A DNA stretch of 6,363 nt from Flavobacteriaceae bacterium (GCA_019090365.1 JAHRWC010000132.1:1-6363); one strand, 5' to 3'; counted from the first letter of the stretch, positions 1 through 5,436 are shown. Translations and numbers: made by a program. Notes: generated by a model from the letters alone, not told the origin.

Positions 1-938
1 CCCGTATTTAAATCTGATACATTTACCAATGCATGGGTAATTGGAGAATCAGTAGTTCTAGAAGTAACTAGTTTACCAGTAACATCATATATTTCATATT
101 GAGAAATTAACCCTTTCTCACTCTGAATTGTTATCGATTCATTTGCAGGGTTTGGATACATTGAAAGGGTTTCTTCAGAAAAAGAATTGCTATCTACACT
201 TAACGTTCCATCGTATAATTCTTGTAAAGCATCAATAGGCTCAAACACATCTGAAGTTACCCAAACGTTTAAGTCTAACGAAAGATTACCATACGAGCTA
301 TCTGTATCACTAGGGTCAGCAACTCTTATAAATGCAGAAAGTGAGCTTACTCCATCATCTAAGCATCGTGCATCGGCTCCTGGTCTTTTTGCACCTTGCA
401 TAGCAGCCATTAATTTATCTGCTAATGTTCCTGTGTTTGCTAAAAATGCAGTTTCCATATCATTTACAACATCTTCAGAAATTAAAATATTTCCTGCAAT
501 CGAATAATTAGGTCCCGCAATGTGAATAAATTCAGCAAAACAATTAGCACCAGTAAAAGCAGCACTTCTAGGATTACCAGCATTTAAATCGACTGCTGTA
601 TATTGTCTTGCAGTAGCATCGCCTTGTACATCATTAGCAATTAACCAATCCATGATTTCTTGAGGCGAATCTCCAGCTTCCATTCTAACTCTTGCATTTG
701 CTTGATTGGTTGGATGCCAATACGATTGTGTATGTATGGCTCCAACGCCTAAAACAATGTCGCTAATGGCTTGTGCTCCATCTTCAAAACCAAGGCATGT
801 TGCTCCAGCGCTTCCTATTTCTCCAGTAACTGGATCAACTGCAACGATTGAAAATGTATGTTGAGCATTAATTGTAAGAGTAGATGCAAATACGATCGCT
901 AAAAAGAATAGCTTTTTAAGTAGGGATGTTTTTTTCAT
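1..938 (-). CDS. Secreted DUF1028 family protein with T9SS C-terminal sorting domain (3' end outside window)
   Basis: The gene starts at ATG 938-936 and runs off the left edge after 312 complete codons. Residues 1-25 form a signal peptide (lysines, then a hydrophobic core, ending INA before Q26). Residues 28-208 match DUF1028: TFSIVAVDPVTGEIGSAGA near the start, GVGAIHTQ at 64-71, a run from 74 to 100 rich in N, A and R ending MDWLI, GPNYSIAGNIL at 142-152, and LADKLMAAMQGA at 172-183. As I recall, Pfam places DUF1028 in the Ntn-hydrolase clan; its biochemical role is unknown. Cys48, Cys133 and Cys192 could form disulfides. From about 258 a type A T9SS sorting domain begins (MYPNPANESITI, then YEIYDVTGKLV), so the protein is probably exported by Sec, crosses the outer membrane by T9SS and is anchored or released. 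The missing end should be only about 20-30 residues. It lies 54 bases downstream of the redoxin gene on the same strand, so co-transcription is possible. Family call is firm; enzymatic activity is not. Confidence 0.9.
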   Translation of the reverse strand, partial: MKKTSLLKKLFFLAIVFASTLTINAQHTFSIVAVDPVTGEIGSAGATCLGFEDGAQAISDIVLGVGAIHTQSYWHPTNQANARVRMEAGDSPQEIMDWLIANDVQGDATARQYTAVDLNAGNPRSAAFTGANCFAEFIHIAGPNYSIAGNILISEDVVNDMETAFLANTGTLADKLMAAMQGAKRPGADARCLDDGVSSLSAFIRVADPSDTDSSYGNLSLDLNVWVTSDVFEPIDALQELYDGTLSVDSNSFSEETLSMYPNPANESITIQSEKGLISQYEIYDVTGKLVTSRTTDSPITHALVNVSDLNT

Positions 939-984
939 TTTATTTTTTTCTTATAAAACAGTTCAACATTTATAATCCCTACTT
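918..984 (-). repeat. 10-bp inverted repeat flanking the DUF1028 start codon
   Basis: AAGTAGGGAT at 918-927 is perfectly complementary to ATCCCTACTT at 975-984. One arm lies in codons 4-7 of the DUF1028 gene and the other in its leader, so the transcript could fold with the start codon (936-938) in the 47-base loop. A smaller AT stem, TTATAAA 951-957 with TTTATAA 969-975, sits inside it and shares base 975 with the outer arm. There is no U-tract placed for a terminator. A role in translation control is inference. Confidence 0.45.
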
Positions 985-992
985 TACAAATA

Positions 993-1547
993 CTATTTCC
1001 ACTTAATATTACAACCAATACTAGGCTTTTGATCTTTGCGTTGTGGATGGTTATTTAATATATTATCAAAGGCTTCTCTTAGATCTCTTCCATTTACAGG
1101 AATGCCATTTCCAGGGCGAGAATTATCTAATTGACCTCTATATACCAATTTTAATTCTGAATCAAATAAATAGAAATCGGGAGTACAAGCAGCATCATAG
1201 CTTTTAGCAACTTTCTGACTTTCGTCGTATAAATAAGGGAATGTAAAGTTGTGCTTCTGTGCATTTCTATGCATTTTTGAAGGCGCATCTTCGGGGTAAT
1301 TCTCAACATCATTACTGCTAATCGCAACAACACCAAATCCATGCACTCGATAATCATTCGAAATTCTAACAATCTCCTCATTAACATGCTTTACAAAAGG
1401 ACAATGATTACAAATAAACATGACCAAAGTTCCTTTTTCTCCTTTAATGTCATTTAAGGTGTAGTTATCTAAAGTAACTGTGTCTTGAAGTTTGAAATCA
1501 GGAGCTTTCGTACCTAAAGGCATCATATTTGAAGGAGTCAAAGACAT
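993..1547 (-). CDS. Thioredoxin-fold, peroxiredoxin-like protein (CNHCP redoxin)
   Basis: This is a 184-residue protein without signal peptide or membrane segment, so cytoplasmic. It is an AhpC/TSA-thioredoxin superfamily member of the PRX-like 1 type. APDFKL at 15-20 opens the domain. The active-site motif is FICNHCPFVKH at 44-54, giving the CxxC pair Cys46 and Cys49. The cis-proline loop is ACTPDFYLFD at 120-129. The C-terminus PSIGCNIKW carries Cys179, a residue that recurs in this family. The length is full for the family. Members are annotated as thioredoxin-family or redoxin proteins; their physiological substrate is not established, so thiol-disulfide exchange or peroxide reduction is inferred. 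The start at ATG 1547 fits the family N-terminus, which begins a few residues before the G-x-x-AP-x-F motif. A promoter-like element lies about 40 bases upstream. The gene is divergent from csaA and 54 bases upstream of the DUF1028 gene, with which it may share a transcript. Confidence 0.9.
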   Translation of the reverse strand: MSLTPSNMMPLGTKAPDFKLQDTVTLDNYTLNDIKGEKGTLVMFICNHCPFVKHVNEEIVRISNDYRVHGFGVVAISSNDVENYPEDAPSKMHRNAQKHNFTFPYLYDESQKVAKSYDAACTPDFYLFDSELKLVYRGQLDNSRPGNGIPVNGRDLREAFDNILNNHPQRKDQKPSIGCNIKWK

Positions 1548-1587
1548 AATAAAATTTTTATTTTGAATGATTGAATTTACAAAGAAA

Positions 1588-1620
1588 CAAACTTATTTTG
1601 GCTATTATTTATGAATGAAA
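1588..1620 (-). promoter_or_regulatory. Putative promoter of the redoxin gene
   Basis: On the minus strand TAAGTTTG (plus-strand 1588-1595) matches the Bacteroidota -7 consensus TAnnTTTG exactly. The -33 element is poorer: TTTC (1617-1620) in place of TTTG, with a 21-base spacer. It would give a leader of roughly 35 bases. Its -33 region interleaves with that of the divergent csaA promoter. Confidence 0.5.
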
Positions 1621-1625
1621 TTTTT

Positions 1626-1633
1626 TAAATTTG
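1626..1633 (+). promoter_or_regulatory. Putative -7 element of the csaA promoter
   Basis: TAAATTTG matches TAnnTTTG exactly and lies 23 bases before the csaA ATG, implying a short A-rich leader. The only clear upstream TTTG is at 1597-1600, giving a 25-base spacer that is longer than the usual 19-21, so the -33 box is either weak or absent. Confidence 0.5.
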
Positions 1634-1656
1634 CGTTTTATTAAAGTTTGAAAAAA

Positions 1657-1992
1657 ATGAACGAAATAACTTGGAATGATTTTGAGAAAATAGAAATGAG
1701 AGTAGGAACTATTCTTGAAGCACATGATTTTCCAGAAGCTAGAAACCCATCTTATAAATTAACGATAGATTTTGGAGAAAAATACGGTATAAAACGTAGT
1801 TCTGCTCAAATTACAAGTATTTATTCTAAAGAAGAAATTATTGGTTCCCAAATTGTAGCAGTTGTAAATTTTCCTCCAAAACAAATCGCTAACTTCATGA
1901 GTGAATGTTTGGTGTTAGGAGCTGTTAAAGGAAAAGATGTAACGCTGATAAGTCCTAATAAATCAGTAACTAACGGATTTAGAATCGAATAG
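1657..1992 (+). CDS. csaA: CsaA-type tRNA-binding protein / export-related chaperone
   Basis: The product is a 111-residue single OB-fold protein of the tRNA-binding domain family (the domain also found at the C-terminus of bacterial MetRS). Family signatures are RVGTILEAHDFPEARNPSYK at 15-34, KLTIDFGEKYGIKRSSAQIT at 34-53, VVNFPPKQIANFMSE at 69-83, and the ending SVTNGFRIE. In Bacillus subtilis the homologue CsaA is a homodimeric chaperone that interacts with SecA and preproteins; a role in flavobacteria is not established, and RNA binding is equally plausible. ATG 1657 is preferred over the in-frame TTG at 1648, because the TTG would only add MKK, and 110-111 residues is the normal length. 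No Shine-Dalgarno is seen; an A7 run abuts the start, as is common in Bacteroidota. Its stop at 1990-1992 lies 2 bases from the tnaA stop on the other strand. Confidence 0.92.
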   Translation: MNEITWNDFEKIEMRVGTILEAHDFPEARNPSYKLTIDFGEKYGIKRSSAQITSIYSKEEIIGSQIVAVVNFPPKQIANFMSECLVLGAVKGKDVTLISPNKSVTNGFRIE

Positions 1993-1994
1993 TT

Positions 1995-3377
1995 CTAATC
2001 AACTAACTTTTCTAATTTTACAGTAAAATGCCTCATGATTGGGGCTTCATCTATAATTTTATATCCTCTTTTGGCTTGATCTCTAGAAGCGTAAATATTT
2101 TTTAATACAGCTGCGATATAGCGCATATGGTTTAAAGAATAGGTTCTACGCGGAATTGCCAATCTAACGAGTTCTAATTCTGGATAGCGATTTTTATGCG
2201 TAAAAGGGTCTCTATCTGCTAGGATGGTTCCAATTTCAACACTTCTAATTCCGCCGGCTATATATAATTCAATCGCTAAGGCTTGTGCTCTATATTCATT
2301 ACGCGGAATAGTTGGTACAAATTTATTAGCATCTAAAAAGATTGCATGGCCACCAAAAGGTTGTTGTACAGGAATTCCTGCATCGACTAATTGTTGTCCT
2401 AAAAATGCAACTTGTTCTATTCTAGTTTCAAGATAATCGAATTCGGTAGCTTCATCTAAGCCAACTGCTAACGCTCCCATATCACGTCCGTTCAGCCCTC
2501 CATAGGTTATAAAACCTTCATACATTATATTAAATACCGTTGCTTTTTTATAAACTTCTTCATTGTTTAAAGCAATAAATCCACCCATATTTACAAGACC
2601 ATCTTTTTTTGCACTCATGGTCATACCATCAGCATATGAGAACATTTCTTTTACTATTTCTTTGATGGTTTTGTCTTGATATCCTTCCTCTCTAATTTTT
2701 ATGAAATAGGCATTTTCAGCAAAACGTGCAGCATCAAAATATAAAGGAGTATCGTATTTTTTACAGACTTCAGATACTTGCTTAATATTTTCTATAGAAA
2801 CAGGTTGACCTCCAGCCGAATTACAAGTAACGGTTACAATTACAAATGGAATTCTGTCTTCAGTATCATTTTTTAAGGCAGCTTCTAATTTTTCAATATT
2901 TACATTTCCTTTAAAAGGGTGATACACTGTAGTATCAAAAGCTTCATCAATCGTACAATCTAAAGCAGTTGCTTTTCTAAATTCTATATGTCCTTTGGTA
3001 GTATCAAAATGTGAATTACCTGGAATGATATTTCCTTCCTTTACCAATACTGAAAACAATACATTTTCTGCAGCTCTTCCTTGATGCGTAGGTAAGAAAT
3101 AAGAAAACCCTGTGATTTGTTTTACCGTTTCTTTCAGCTTTAAAAATGATTGTGAACCTGCATAACTTTCATCACCTATCATCATTTCAGCCCATTGTTT
3201 ATCACTCATGGCGCCGGTTCCCGAATCTGTTAATAGATCAATAAAAACTTTATCTGAGGTTAAATTGAATAAATTATAATCGGCTTCTTTAATCCATTGC
3301 CTACGTTCTTCAATAGTAGAAGGTTTAATATATTCAACCATTTTAGTTTTATAGGGCTCTGCGTAGGGTAAATTCAT
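1995..3377 (-). CDS. tnaA: Tryptophanase (tryptophan indole-lyase), EC 4.1.99.1
   Basis: This cytoplasmic PLP enzyme of 460 residues splits L-tryptophan to indole, pyruvate and ammonia. It belongs to the beta-eliminating lyase family shared with tyrosine phenol-lyase (TPL). Seen motifs are IDLLTDSGTGAMSDKQWAEM at 46-65, PTHQGRAAEN at 96-105, NSAGGQPVS at 186-194, FDAARFAENAYF at 214-225 (Asp215 and Arg218 contact PLP), and MSAKKDG at 254-260, with Lys258 as the Schiff-base lysine. Residues that separate the two activities favour tryptophanase: Asp125 where TPL has Thr124, Ile382 where TPL has its phenol-binding Arg381, and RHFTVKL (His450) near the C-terminus where TPL has RFFTARF. ATG 3377 (MNLPYAEPYK) is chosen because the family begins there; the upstream in-frame TTG at 3395 adds only MLKIFK and falls inside the likely promoter. 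A palindrome lies about 40 bases upstream of the probable transcription start. No tnaC-like leader peptide is visible. Confidence 0.92.
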   Translation of the reverse strand: MNLPYAEPYKTKMVEYIKPSTIEERRQWIKEADYNLFNLTSDKVFIDLLTDSGTGAMSDKQWAEMMIGDESYAGSQSFLKLKETVKQITGFSYFLPTHQGRAAENVLFSVLVKEGNIIPGNSHFDTTKGHIEFRKATALDCTIDEAFDTTVYHPFKGNVNIEKLEAALKNDTEDRIPFVIVTVTCNSAGGQPVSIENIKQVSEVCKKYDTPLYFDAARFAENAYFIKIREEGYQDKTIKEIVKEMFSYADGMTMSAKKDGLVNMGGFIALNNEEVYKKATVFNIMYEGFITYGGLNGRDMGALAVGLDEATEFDYLETRIEQVAFLGQQLVDAGIPVQQPFGGHAIFLDANKFVPTIPRNEYRAQALAIELYIAGGIRSVEIGTILADRDPFTHKNRYPELELVRLAIPRRTYSLNHMRYIAAVLKNIYASRDQAKRGYKIIDEAPIMRHFTVKLEKLVD

Positions 3378-3390
3378 TTTGAAGATTTTC

Positions 3391-3438
3391 AACAAAGTTT
3401 AAAAACAAAGAGATGTTGCCCTATGATAATTATCAGTT
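3391..3438 (-). promoter_or_regulatory. Putative tnaA promoter region; copy 1 of a 47-48 bp repeated element
   Basis: Read on the minus strand, the element runs from AACTG (3438-3434) through the palindrome and ATAGGGCA to TTTTAAACTTTGTT (3404-3391). The end TAAACTTTG resembles the Bacteroidota -7 box (TAnnTTTG) with one extra base. It occupies almost all of the short gap in front of tnaA, so it very probably drives that gene. A second copy lies at 5156-5202 in the same orientation. Confidence 0.55.
3424..3435. promoter_or_regulatory. 12-bp palindrome TGATAATTATCA, CRP/FNR-type candidate operator
   Basis: The palindrome is perfect and has the TGAT-N4-ATCA form of CRP/FNR-superfamily sites. 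Its centre is 36.5 bases upstream of the G of the presumed -7 box, hence about -40 to -43 from the transcription start of tnaA, the usual place for a class II activator. In E. coli tnaA is CRP-dependent; that any CRP/FNR protein acts here is inference. Confidence 0.4.
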
Positions 3439-3510
3439 AGAATTTATATTTAAAGCCAATTAAATAATTTTTATTTCCTGAAGAAAAACTAACTTCAATG
3501 TTGTTTTTTT
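3437..3510 (-). other. Frameshift site and displaced C-terminal coding tail of the PAP2 gene
   Basis: On the coding strand TAT is followed by seven A and then CAACATTG. Adding one A, or a -1 ribosomal slip on AAA-AAA, changes the reading from TTLKLVFL to NNIEVSFSSGNKNYLIGFKYKF's frame, which stays open to TAA at 3439-3437. The displaced tail alternates polar and hydrophobic residues and ends in Phe, as many flavobacterial proteins of this type do. Possible causes are a sequencing error in the homopolymer, a true mutation, or transcriptional or ribosomal slippage. Confidence 0.7.
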
Positions 3511-4026
3511 ATAAGGAGAGGTAAATATATAAGTACTTCCAATACCAATACTAGCACCAGCTAGAACATCCCAGATATCATGCCAGCCGTCAGGACCTTC
3601 CATGCGGCTCACTCCAACAATACTAGCTAAAACATAGGCCCATTTTCCATACTTCCATCCATAGCGTCTTTGAATAAATGAAGCTCCTGAAAATGCTGAT
3701 GCAGTATGACCAGATGGAAAAGCATCAAATCGATTTCTTCCTTCGGGTCTTTGTTTTTTAACAATTCGTTTGAGTGAGTGTGTAACTATGATAGCTGTTC
3801 CATAAGATAACGCCCATTGTTTGGTTCCTTTCCAATCTTTTTTGATGACTGTTGTAATACCAGCAGATAATGGTAATGCTAGTTGAAGTACGTCGCCAGT
3901 ACCTTCTAATGCATATTCCCAATCTTCATGTGTGCCAATATCACTTACTTGTGAAAGTAAATTATTAGTAGATAATGAAACTAATAGTATGAAAAAATAT
4001 AGAAGGAGTTTACATTTTTTAATCAT
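3460..4026 (-). CDS. PAP2 superfamily phosphatase, C-terminus apparently frameshifted
   Basis: The uninterrupted frame gives 188 residues. Residues 1-26 look like a signal peptide (MIKKCK, hydrophobic core, ending LLSQ). The three PAP2 phosphatase motifs follow: KRIVKKQRP at 86-94, PSGH at 104-107 (His107 the general acid), and SR-x7-H-x3-D at 140-153 with His149 the likely nucleophile. The last motif has seven residues between Arg and His, where SR-x5-H is usual. Hydrophobic segments near 45-62, 70-84, 128-140 and 154-168 suggest a membrane protein. Likely substrates are lipid phosphates such as phosphatidic acid or undecaprenyl pyrophosphate, but the substrate cannot be read from sequence. 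After residue 174 the frame gives an atypical tail (KLVFLQEIKII), while a one-base shift at 3504-3510 gives a tail ending NYLIGFKYKF, for a total of 196 residues ending at 3437. It is divergent from the lipoprotein gene; I found no convincing promoter in the 218-base gap between them. Confidence 0.85.
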   Translation of the reverse strand: MIKKCKLLLYFFILLVSLSTNNLLSQVSDIGTHEDWEYALEGTGDVLQLALPLSAGITTVIKKDWKGTKQWALSYGTAIIVTHSLKRIVKKQRPEGRNRFDAFPSGHTASAFSGASFIQRRYGWKYGKWAYVLASIVGVSRMEGPDGWHDIWDVLAGASIGIGSTYIFTSPYKKTTLKLVFLQEIKII

Positions 4027-4195
4027 CTAGGGTAGTGTTTATTACAAAACGTTGATCTGTTTAAAAATAGTGTTGTAATTTTCAATACTTAAATAATTAT
4101 CTTTCAATTTAAGTTTATCAGCTACTTAAGGATTTGTTGAATTATTATATAGTAATGCATTGAATATAAGTATGATTAGATGAATGAATGAATTT

Positions 4196-4203
4196 TATTT
4201 TTG
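4196..4203 (+). promoter_or_regulatory. Putative -7 element of the lipoprotein gene promoter
   Basis: TATTTTTG matches TAnnTTTG and lies 41 bases before the ATG at 4245. No good TTTG is found at the right distance upstream; TATG at 4171-4174 with a 21-base spacer is the nearest. The rest of the divergent gap 4027-4244 is AT-rich with nothing else I can name. Confidence 0.5.
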
Positions 4204-4244
4204 CTATTTTCTCGAAATATTAAACCTAAAGTAAATTATTTCAA

Positions 4245-5108
4245 ATGAAAATAATAAAATTTATTACTCTAGCAATGAGTACTGTTCTTTTTATTGCTTG
4301 TTCGAAAGAAGATGTTGAATCAATAAAATCTGCCCATTTAGAGCAAATCATATCAGAAGTTTCTATTAAAGATCAAATCCCTCAATTACAATTCGATGAT
4401 AGGAAGGAAGGTGTTTATTTAGGAATTATTACTTCAACGACTACTTTAAAAAGAGGTAAAATATGGATTAATGCAGGGAATGACACTCACTACAACGTTA
4501 TAGTAGAAATAGAAGGAGGAGCTGAATATAAATTACACTTGGAATCATCATCAAATCAAATACCTGATACTACTATTTTTAATTTTTCTGATGCAGAAAA
4601 TTATATAACTTTAGATGTAACTAATATAGATAGCCCTATTTTATTAGATGCATTTATTGAAGATGAACACCTATCTAGTTATATAGTTAAGGTCAAAAAT
4701 GGAAGAAGAGCATTCGCTTGGACAGGTATATATCATTCGCCAGCAAATCCAAATATTTCTGGAACTTGGAATATGATTACTGATGGTACTCCCGCACCTT
4801 CTCAATTTAATGGTTGGGAAATAGTTAGTGCTGCTGCTGTAACTTATCAAGGGGTTTTACGCACAGATACTTCAATGGAGGATTCGGATTTTACTTGTTT
4901 CTTTGGTGTGCCAACTTTCATTAAACCAGTATCATCTGCAGATCAATTTTTTGTTTGGGGACAAACTTCTAATTTTCCAGCAACTGTTTCTTGGAGTGTA
5001 GGTTATATTCTAGATGATATATATTATAATGATAATTGTACAGGTGGAAGTTCAGGTTTATTTTCTATGAGAAACGGTACAATAACTGGCGAAATATATA
5101 TTGACTAG
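4245..5108 (+). CDS. Unrecognised lipoprotein, probably surface-exposed
   Basis: The 287-residue product starts with a lipoprotein signal peptide: MKIIKF, a hydrophobic stretch, then lipobox LFIAC with Cys19 as the lipidated residue. The residues after it (SKEDVES) are acidic and resemble the lipoprotein export signal that sends Bacteroidota lipoproteins to the cell surface. The rest has no motif I can assign. It is rich in beta-forming and Asn/Ser/Thr residues, with GVYLGIITSTTTLKRGKIWI at 56-75, SGTWNMITDG at 172-181, and a C-terminal part ending NCTGGSSGLF and GTITGEIYID. Cys218 and Cys265 could form a disulfide. The architecture loosely recalls flavobacterial lipoproteins of about 300 residues with a repeated beta-sheet domain, but I would not name a family. 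No T9SS sorting domain is present. ATG 4245 is set by the signal peptide; no Shine-Dalgarno is seen. The gene stands alone between a divergent PAP2 gene and rpsA, and no clear hairpin terminator follows. Confidence 0.85.
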   Translation: MKIIKFITLAMSTVLFIACSKEDVESIKSAHLEQIISEVSIKDQIPQLQFDDRKEGVYLGIITSTTTLKRGKIWINAGNDTHYNVIVEIEGGAEYKLHLESSSNQIPDTTIFNFSDAENYITLDVTNIDSPILLDAFIEDEHLSSYIVKVKNGRRAFAWTGIYHSPANPNISGTWNMITDGTPAPSQFNGWEIVSAAAVTYQGVLRTDTSMEDSDFTCFFGVPTFIKPVSSADQFFVWGQTSNFPATVSWSVGYILDDIYYNDNCTGGSSGLFSMRNGTITGEIYID

Positions 5109-5155
5109 TTTTTTATTTACTAATTTATTTTTAATTCCTATCAATAGTGACTTTT

Positions 5156-5202
5156 AACAAAGTTTAAAAATAAGTAAAAATGCCCTATAATAATTAACAG
5201 TT
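5156..5202 (-). repeat. Copy 2 of the tnaA promoter-like element, orphan
   Basis: Read on the minus strand, the first 22 bases (AACTG...TAGGGCA) differ from copy 1 at two positions, and the last 14 (TTTTAAACTTTGTT) are identical. The 11-12 bases between differ in sequence and by one base in length. The palindrome is degraded here (TGTTAATTATTA). The element points left into the 3' end of the lipoprotein gene, with no minus-strand gene ahead of it for more than 1 kb. It is either a relict promoter, a source of antisense RNA, or a dispersed repeat. Confidence 0.6.
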
Positions 5203-5207
5203 CATAA

Positions 5208-5223
5208 GTAGTTGAGTAGTTGA
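5208..5223. repeat. Tandem duplication of GTAGTTGA
   Basis: Two exact 8-base units lie side by side between the orphan repeat and the rpsA promoter. Probably a small slippage duplication; no function is suggested by its position. Confidence 0.5.
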
Positions 5224-5254
5224 ATGTTTATTTTAATTCATATATTCAAAACCC

Positions 5255-5285
5255 TTTGAAAATCAATAAATAAATCTTATTTTTG
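5255..5285 (+). promoter_or_regulatory. rpsA promoter (TTTG-N19-TATTTTTG)
   Basis: TTTG at 5255-5258 and TATTTTTG at 5278-5285 are separated by 19 bases, an exact match to the Bacteroidota housekeeping promoter. Transcription should start near 5289-5292, leaving a leader of about 145 bases. The -33 box is half of the inverted repeat TTCAAA-ACCC-TTTGAA (5245-5260), which could be incidental. Confidence 0.8.
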
Positions 5286-5288
5286 CAC

Positions 5289-5425
5289 CCCTTTTAGCGG
5301 CATAATCAATAATAAAAAGGGATTGAAAAAATAAATATATAAACACTTCTGTACTAAAGCCGCCTTTGTTATATGTGAAGTACAGAATACAAATCGTTTG
5401 TTTTCAACGGTTTTAAGTTGAAAAC
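5289..5425 (+). promoter_or_regulatory. Structured 5' leader of rpsA with three hairpins
   Basis: Hairpin A pairs CCCTTTT (5289-5295) with AAAAGGG (5315-5321). Hairpin B pairs TTCTGTACT (5347-5355) with AGTACAGAA (5379-5387), with AAAG/CTTT (5356-5359 and 5364-5367) stacked on it. Hairpin C pairs TGTTTTCAAC (5399-5408) with GTTGAAAACA (5417-5426), an 8-base loop, ending 10 bases before the ATG. GCGGC in loop A (5297-5301) can pair with GCCGC in loop B (5359-5363). There is no Shine-Dalgarno. S1 autoregulates through its leader in E. coli; a similar role here is inference. Confidence 0.55.
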
Positions 5426-5436
5426 ACAATTAGCAC

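Noticed and set aside
187..507. Plus-strand open frame of 106 codons
   Set aside because: It lies antisense to the DUF1028 coding sequence, whose translation matches a known family along its length; the plus-strand product resembles nothing and has no promoter.
939..995. Separate promoter for the DUF1028 gene (TAGTATTTG, minus strand 995-987)
   Set aside because: It has three rather than two bases between TA and TTTG, no -33 partner was found, and the gene may be read from the redoxin promoter.
1151..1387. Minus-strand open frame of 78 codons
   Set aside because: Out-of-frame shadow inside the redoxin gene.
1648..1656. TTG start for csaA adding MKK
   Set aside because: ATG at 1657 restores the normal family length and TTG starts are rare; the TTG lies next to the promoter in the leader.
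2224..2436. Plus-strand open frame of 70 codons
   Set aside because: Antisense shadow inside tnaA, with no start context.
3378..3395. TTG start for tnaA adding six residues
   Set aside because: The extension overlaps the conserved promoter-like repeat and the family begins at MNLPYAEPYK.
4027..4140. Promoter for the PAP2 gene
   Set aside because: Only poor matches such as ACGTTTTG were found, with no spaced TTTG; not supportable.
5109..5155. Intrinsic terminator after the lipoprotein gene
   Set aside because: T-runs are present but no GC-bearing stem precedes them.
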